Shown in pieces: positions 33,340-35,164 of a DNA stretch of 35,164 bases. The stretch is from positions 1-35,164 of the forward strand of contig CAJTZB010000004.1 of NCBI GenBank assembly GCA_910583815.1. The letters run 5' to 3'. Under the pieces are notes generated by a model. It searched no databases and was not told where the DNA came from. It saw only the letters and a list, made by a program, of their open reading frames with translations. A program made the translations under genes and the position numbers. Every line of letters starts with the position of its first letter. Within the stretch, counting starts at the first letter, position 1. The stretch comes from an uncultured Lachnospiraceae bacterium. Its GTDB lineage: Bacteria > Bacillota > Clostridia > Lachnospirales > Lachnospiraceae.

Positions 33340-34452
33340 ATGAACGAGCCACTGTCTGCTTTTGATATGAAATTAAAGGAACTTCTGGCATTTGCCCATG
33401 CGAACAAAGATGTTCTTGAAATTGATAGAATCAATGACTTTTTTAAAGGAACAGAACTTTCTTCATCTCAAATAGATCGGATGTATGAATTTCTGGAGGC
33501 CCATAATGTCCTTGTGTTAAGTCCCGCTGAGGATGACGAACCTGTGGATGATGTACTTCTTGACATGGAGCAGGAAGAAGAAGTCCTTTTAGAAACTGAA
33601 GACTTAAATGCACTTGCAAATGTGCTGTCTGACGACCCGGTAAAGCAATATTTAAAGGAAATCGGCAGTTACCCTTTGCTCACAACAGAAGAAGAAATTG
33701 AACTTGCCCAAAAAATTTCACAAGGTGATGAGCTTGCAAAAAACACACTTGCAGAGTCAAACCTCCGCCTTGTTGTCAGCATTGCAAAACGCTATGTCGG
33801 AAGAGGCCTTTCGTTCTTGGATTTAATTCAGGAAGGAAACCTCGGTCTGATGAAAGCTTCCGAAAAGTTTGACTATAACAAAGGCTACAAATTTTCCACC
33901 TATGCCACATGGTGGATTCGCCAGGCAATCACACGCGCCATTGCAGACCAGTCTCGTACTATCCGCATTCCGGTTCATATGTCAGAAGTAATCAATAAAA
34001 CATATCGCGTTTCCCGCACCTTGATGCAGGAACTTGGCAGAGAGCCATCCGAACAGGAAATTGCAGATGTCATGAACCTTCCGTTAGAAAAAGTGCGCGA
34101 AATTTTAAAAGTCTCTGCCGACCCAATTTCCTTAGACTCTCCAATTGGTGAAGAAGATGACAGCCATCTCGGCGACTTTATCAAAGATGACCATATTATG
34201 GGACCGGAAGAAGCTGCTTCTTATGCAATGCTGCAGGACCAGATTGCAAAACTGTTAGATACTTTGACAGAGCGGGAACAGCGTGTCCTGATCCTTCGTT
34301 TTGGTTTAAGAGACGGCAGAAGCCGTACGTTAGAAGAAGTTGGGAAAGAATTCAATGTAACCAGGGAGCGCATCCGCCAGATCGAAGCAAAAGCACTGAG
34401 AAAGCTGCGCCACCCAAGCCGCGCAAAGCTGCTAAAAGGATATGATATGTAA
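33340..34452 (+). CDS. rpoD: primary-type RNA polymerase sigma factor (RpoD/SigA family)
   Basis: This protein of 370 residues has a short region 1.1-like N-terminus (about 10-80), region 1.2 (DPVKQYLKEIGSYPLLT), region 2 (LRLVVSIAKRYVGRGLSFLD, KFSTYATWWIRQAITRAI), region 3 and region 4 (TLEEVGKEFNVTRERIRQIE). It directs RNA polymerase to -10/-35 promoters. The ATG at 33340 begins MNEPLSAFDMKLKELLAF; AAAGGA lies 10 bases upstream, while the open frame back to 33253 includes the promoter. A three-codon frame (33332-33343) overlaps the start. In many Firmicutes the gene follows dnaG; here it is alone with its own promoter, so a second RpoD-like factor is possible. Confidence 0.88.
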   Translation: MNEPLSAFDMKLKELLAFAHANKDVLEIDRINDFFKGTELSSSQIDRMYEFLEAHNVLVLSPAEDDEPVDDVLLDMEQEEEVLLETEDLNALANVLSDDPVKQYLKEIGSYPLLTTEEEIELAQKISQGDELAKNTLAESNLRLVVSIAKRYVGRGLSFLDLIQEGNLGLMKASEKFDYNKGYKFSTYATWWIRQAITRAIADQSRTIRIPVHMSEVINKTYRVSRTLMQELGREPSEQEIADVMNLPLEKVREILKVSADPISLDSPIGEEDDSHLGDFIKDDHIMGPEEAASYAMLQDQIAKLLDTLTEREQRVLILRFGLRDGRSRTLEEVGKEFNVTRERIRQIEAKALRKLRHPSRAKLLKGYDM

Positions 34453-34480
34453 GTTGGCAATTCCCTAATCCACTTAAAAA

Positions 34481-34546
34481 GCAGTGTTGGTATGCAGATG
34501 GTACACGCCTCGTCTTACGTGAGTTCCATTCGCACGCCAACACTGC
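34481..34546 (-). terminator. 66-base structured inverted repeat, possible terminator
   Basis: GCAGTGTTGG (34481-34490) pairs perfectly with CCAACACTGC (34537-34546). Inside, TGC/ATGG and CACG blocks pair again with mismatches, giving a long branched or bulged stem. On the - strand a T5 run follows (34480-34476), so it could end the - strand gene from the right; it may also serve the sigma factor gene. Confidence 0.6.
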
Positions 34547-34713
34547 CCTTCATAAACTAACAATACCAAAAGAATAAAGGCAAGCCTTTCTTTTGTTTCT
34601 TTGCAATATCATTTCTTAATCCATTCAAATCCATAAGATATACCCTCTTTAGGCCATTTTTGAAGATGCCCAATCCCATCATTAGCTGAACCCTGTTTCT
34701 ATTTTGAGCCGCT

Positions 34714-35164
34714 TCAATTAAACCGTGAAATGGCATCAACTTTGGTAACACCATCAACATGAATATAAACATCCATATATACAACTCCGTCCTCTTCATA
34801 CTCATGTTCAAAACAGCTTACAATATTATCCTGTTGCTTCTCTTTAAAATTATTTGCCTGCAGATATTCCATGATAATCTTGTATGCATTAGGAATTCTC
34901 TCAAAAGGCTGTATAAAAGGCTCCTTAATGGTAATCACTGCGTAGTCAGCTTCTGCATTTTCCGCATATTCTACGCCAGAGCATTCCGTATCAAACCCTT
35001 CCGGCAAAATGTAAGCTGCCACATATCCATGCATTCCGAATCTGTTTTGCTGTTCCTGCGATACAAAAGGAAAATCCCACCCTATCATTTTTGCATTCGG
35101 ATTTGAAGCTTTAAGACCACTGTTAACAGCCCATTTTTCCATATATTCATTAACATCGCTCTCA
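34714..35164 (-). CDS. GyrI-like effector-binding domain protein, 5' end outside window
   Basis: The frame is open to the right edge (seven more codons before the ATG at 35142), so this is probably a partial gene. The visible part of about 150 residues matches the GyrI-like small-molecule-binding domain. AKMIGWDFPFVS, YAVITIKEPFIQPFERIPNA and YKIIMEYLQANNF are the alternating strand/helix pieces, and VYMDVYIHVD ends it. Such domains stand alone or form the C-terminus of MerR or AraC family regulators that sense drugs or amphiphiles. Which applies cannot be seen here. It converges with the sigma factor gene. Confidence 0.72.
   Translation of the reverse strand, partial: ESDVNEYMEKWAVNSGLKASNPNAKMIGWDFPFVSQEQQNRFGMHGYVAAYILPEGFDTECSGVEYAENAEADYAVITIKEPFIQPFERIPNAYKIIMEYLQANNFKEKQQDNIVSCFEHEYEEDGVVYMDVYIHVDGVTKVDAISRFN

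Noticed and set aside
34557..34811. 84-codon open frame on the - strand
   Set aside because: It overlaps the GyrI-like gene in another frame for much of its length, lacks a good ribosome site and matches nothing I know. The unshared part (34557-34713) could be a gene remnant, but I cannot support it.
1..35164. CRISPR arrays, tRNA or rRNA genes, insertion sequences, prophage
   Set aside because: No spaced repeats, cloverleaf sequences, transposase motifs or phage structural genes were seen by reading both strands; a dedicated tRNA and profile search would be needed to exclude small cases.

Overview
The window reads as chromosome of a gut Lachnospiraceae-type Firmicute. Support comes from strong AGGAGG-type ribosome binding sites, TATAAT and extended TGnTATAAT promoters, many Cys-anchored lipoproteins, a clostridial-type bile salt hydrolase, a RpoD/SigA-type sigma factor, a GH31 glycosidase and medium-low GC. 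No rRNA, tRNA, CRISPR array, prophage or transposase was seen.

Layout. (1) 1-3564 (+): 3' end of a dGTPase-like HD hydrolase, two tandem NrnA-type DHH phosphoesterases and the nucleotidase SurE, all acting on nucleotides or short oligonucleotides. (2) 3662-11826 (-), convergent with region 1 across a shared terminator: an operon of an RDD membrane protein, a complete CUT1/Ugp-like ABC importer (ATPase, two permeases, binding lipoprotein), then a staphylococcal-nuclease-like lipoprotein and a lipoprotein with three tandem OB-like repeats. I infer a surface nucleic-acid degradation and uptake system whose products could feed the enzymes of region 1. (3) 11950-13914: bile salt hydrolase (-) divergent from an orphan KdpE-like response regulator (+). 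(4) 14000-17592 (-): UvrD-like helicase and gltX. (5) 17747-19664 (-): an AT-rich ATPase + HNH nuclease pair resembling Septu (PtuA/PtuB) phage defence. (6) 19807-24968 (-): an FG-GAP beta-propeller protein with an SLH-like tail, a GH31 glycosidase and a possible DUF4299 protein carrying in-frame palindromic repeats. (7) 25050-33147 (-): an ABC exporter cluster with two paralogous binding-protein-like lipoproteins, a small secreted protein, a Cys/His-motif lipoprotein, a pseudo-dimeric 699-residue ABC-2 permease and one ATPase. Part of it is a tandem duplication in which one copy lacks the secreted-protein gene. (8) 33340-34452 (+): RpoD-like sigma factor without dnaG beside it, then a large hairpin and a partial GyrI-like effector-domain gene (-).

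The two regions most likely to hold undescribed biology are the nuclease/OB-repeat/importer operon (3662-11826) and the secreted-protein/lipoprotein/exporter cluster (25050-33147). Functions for both are inferred from protein families and gene order only.
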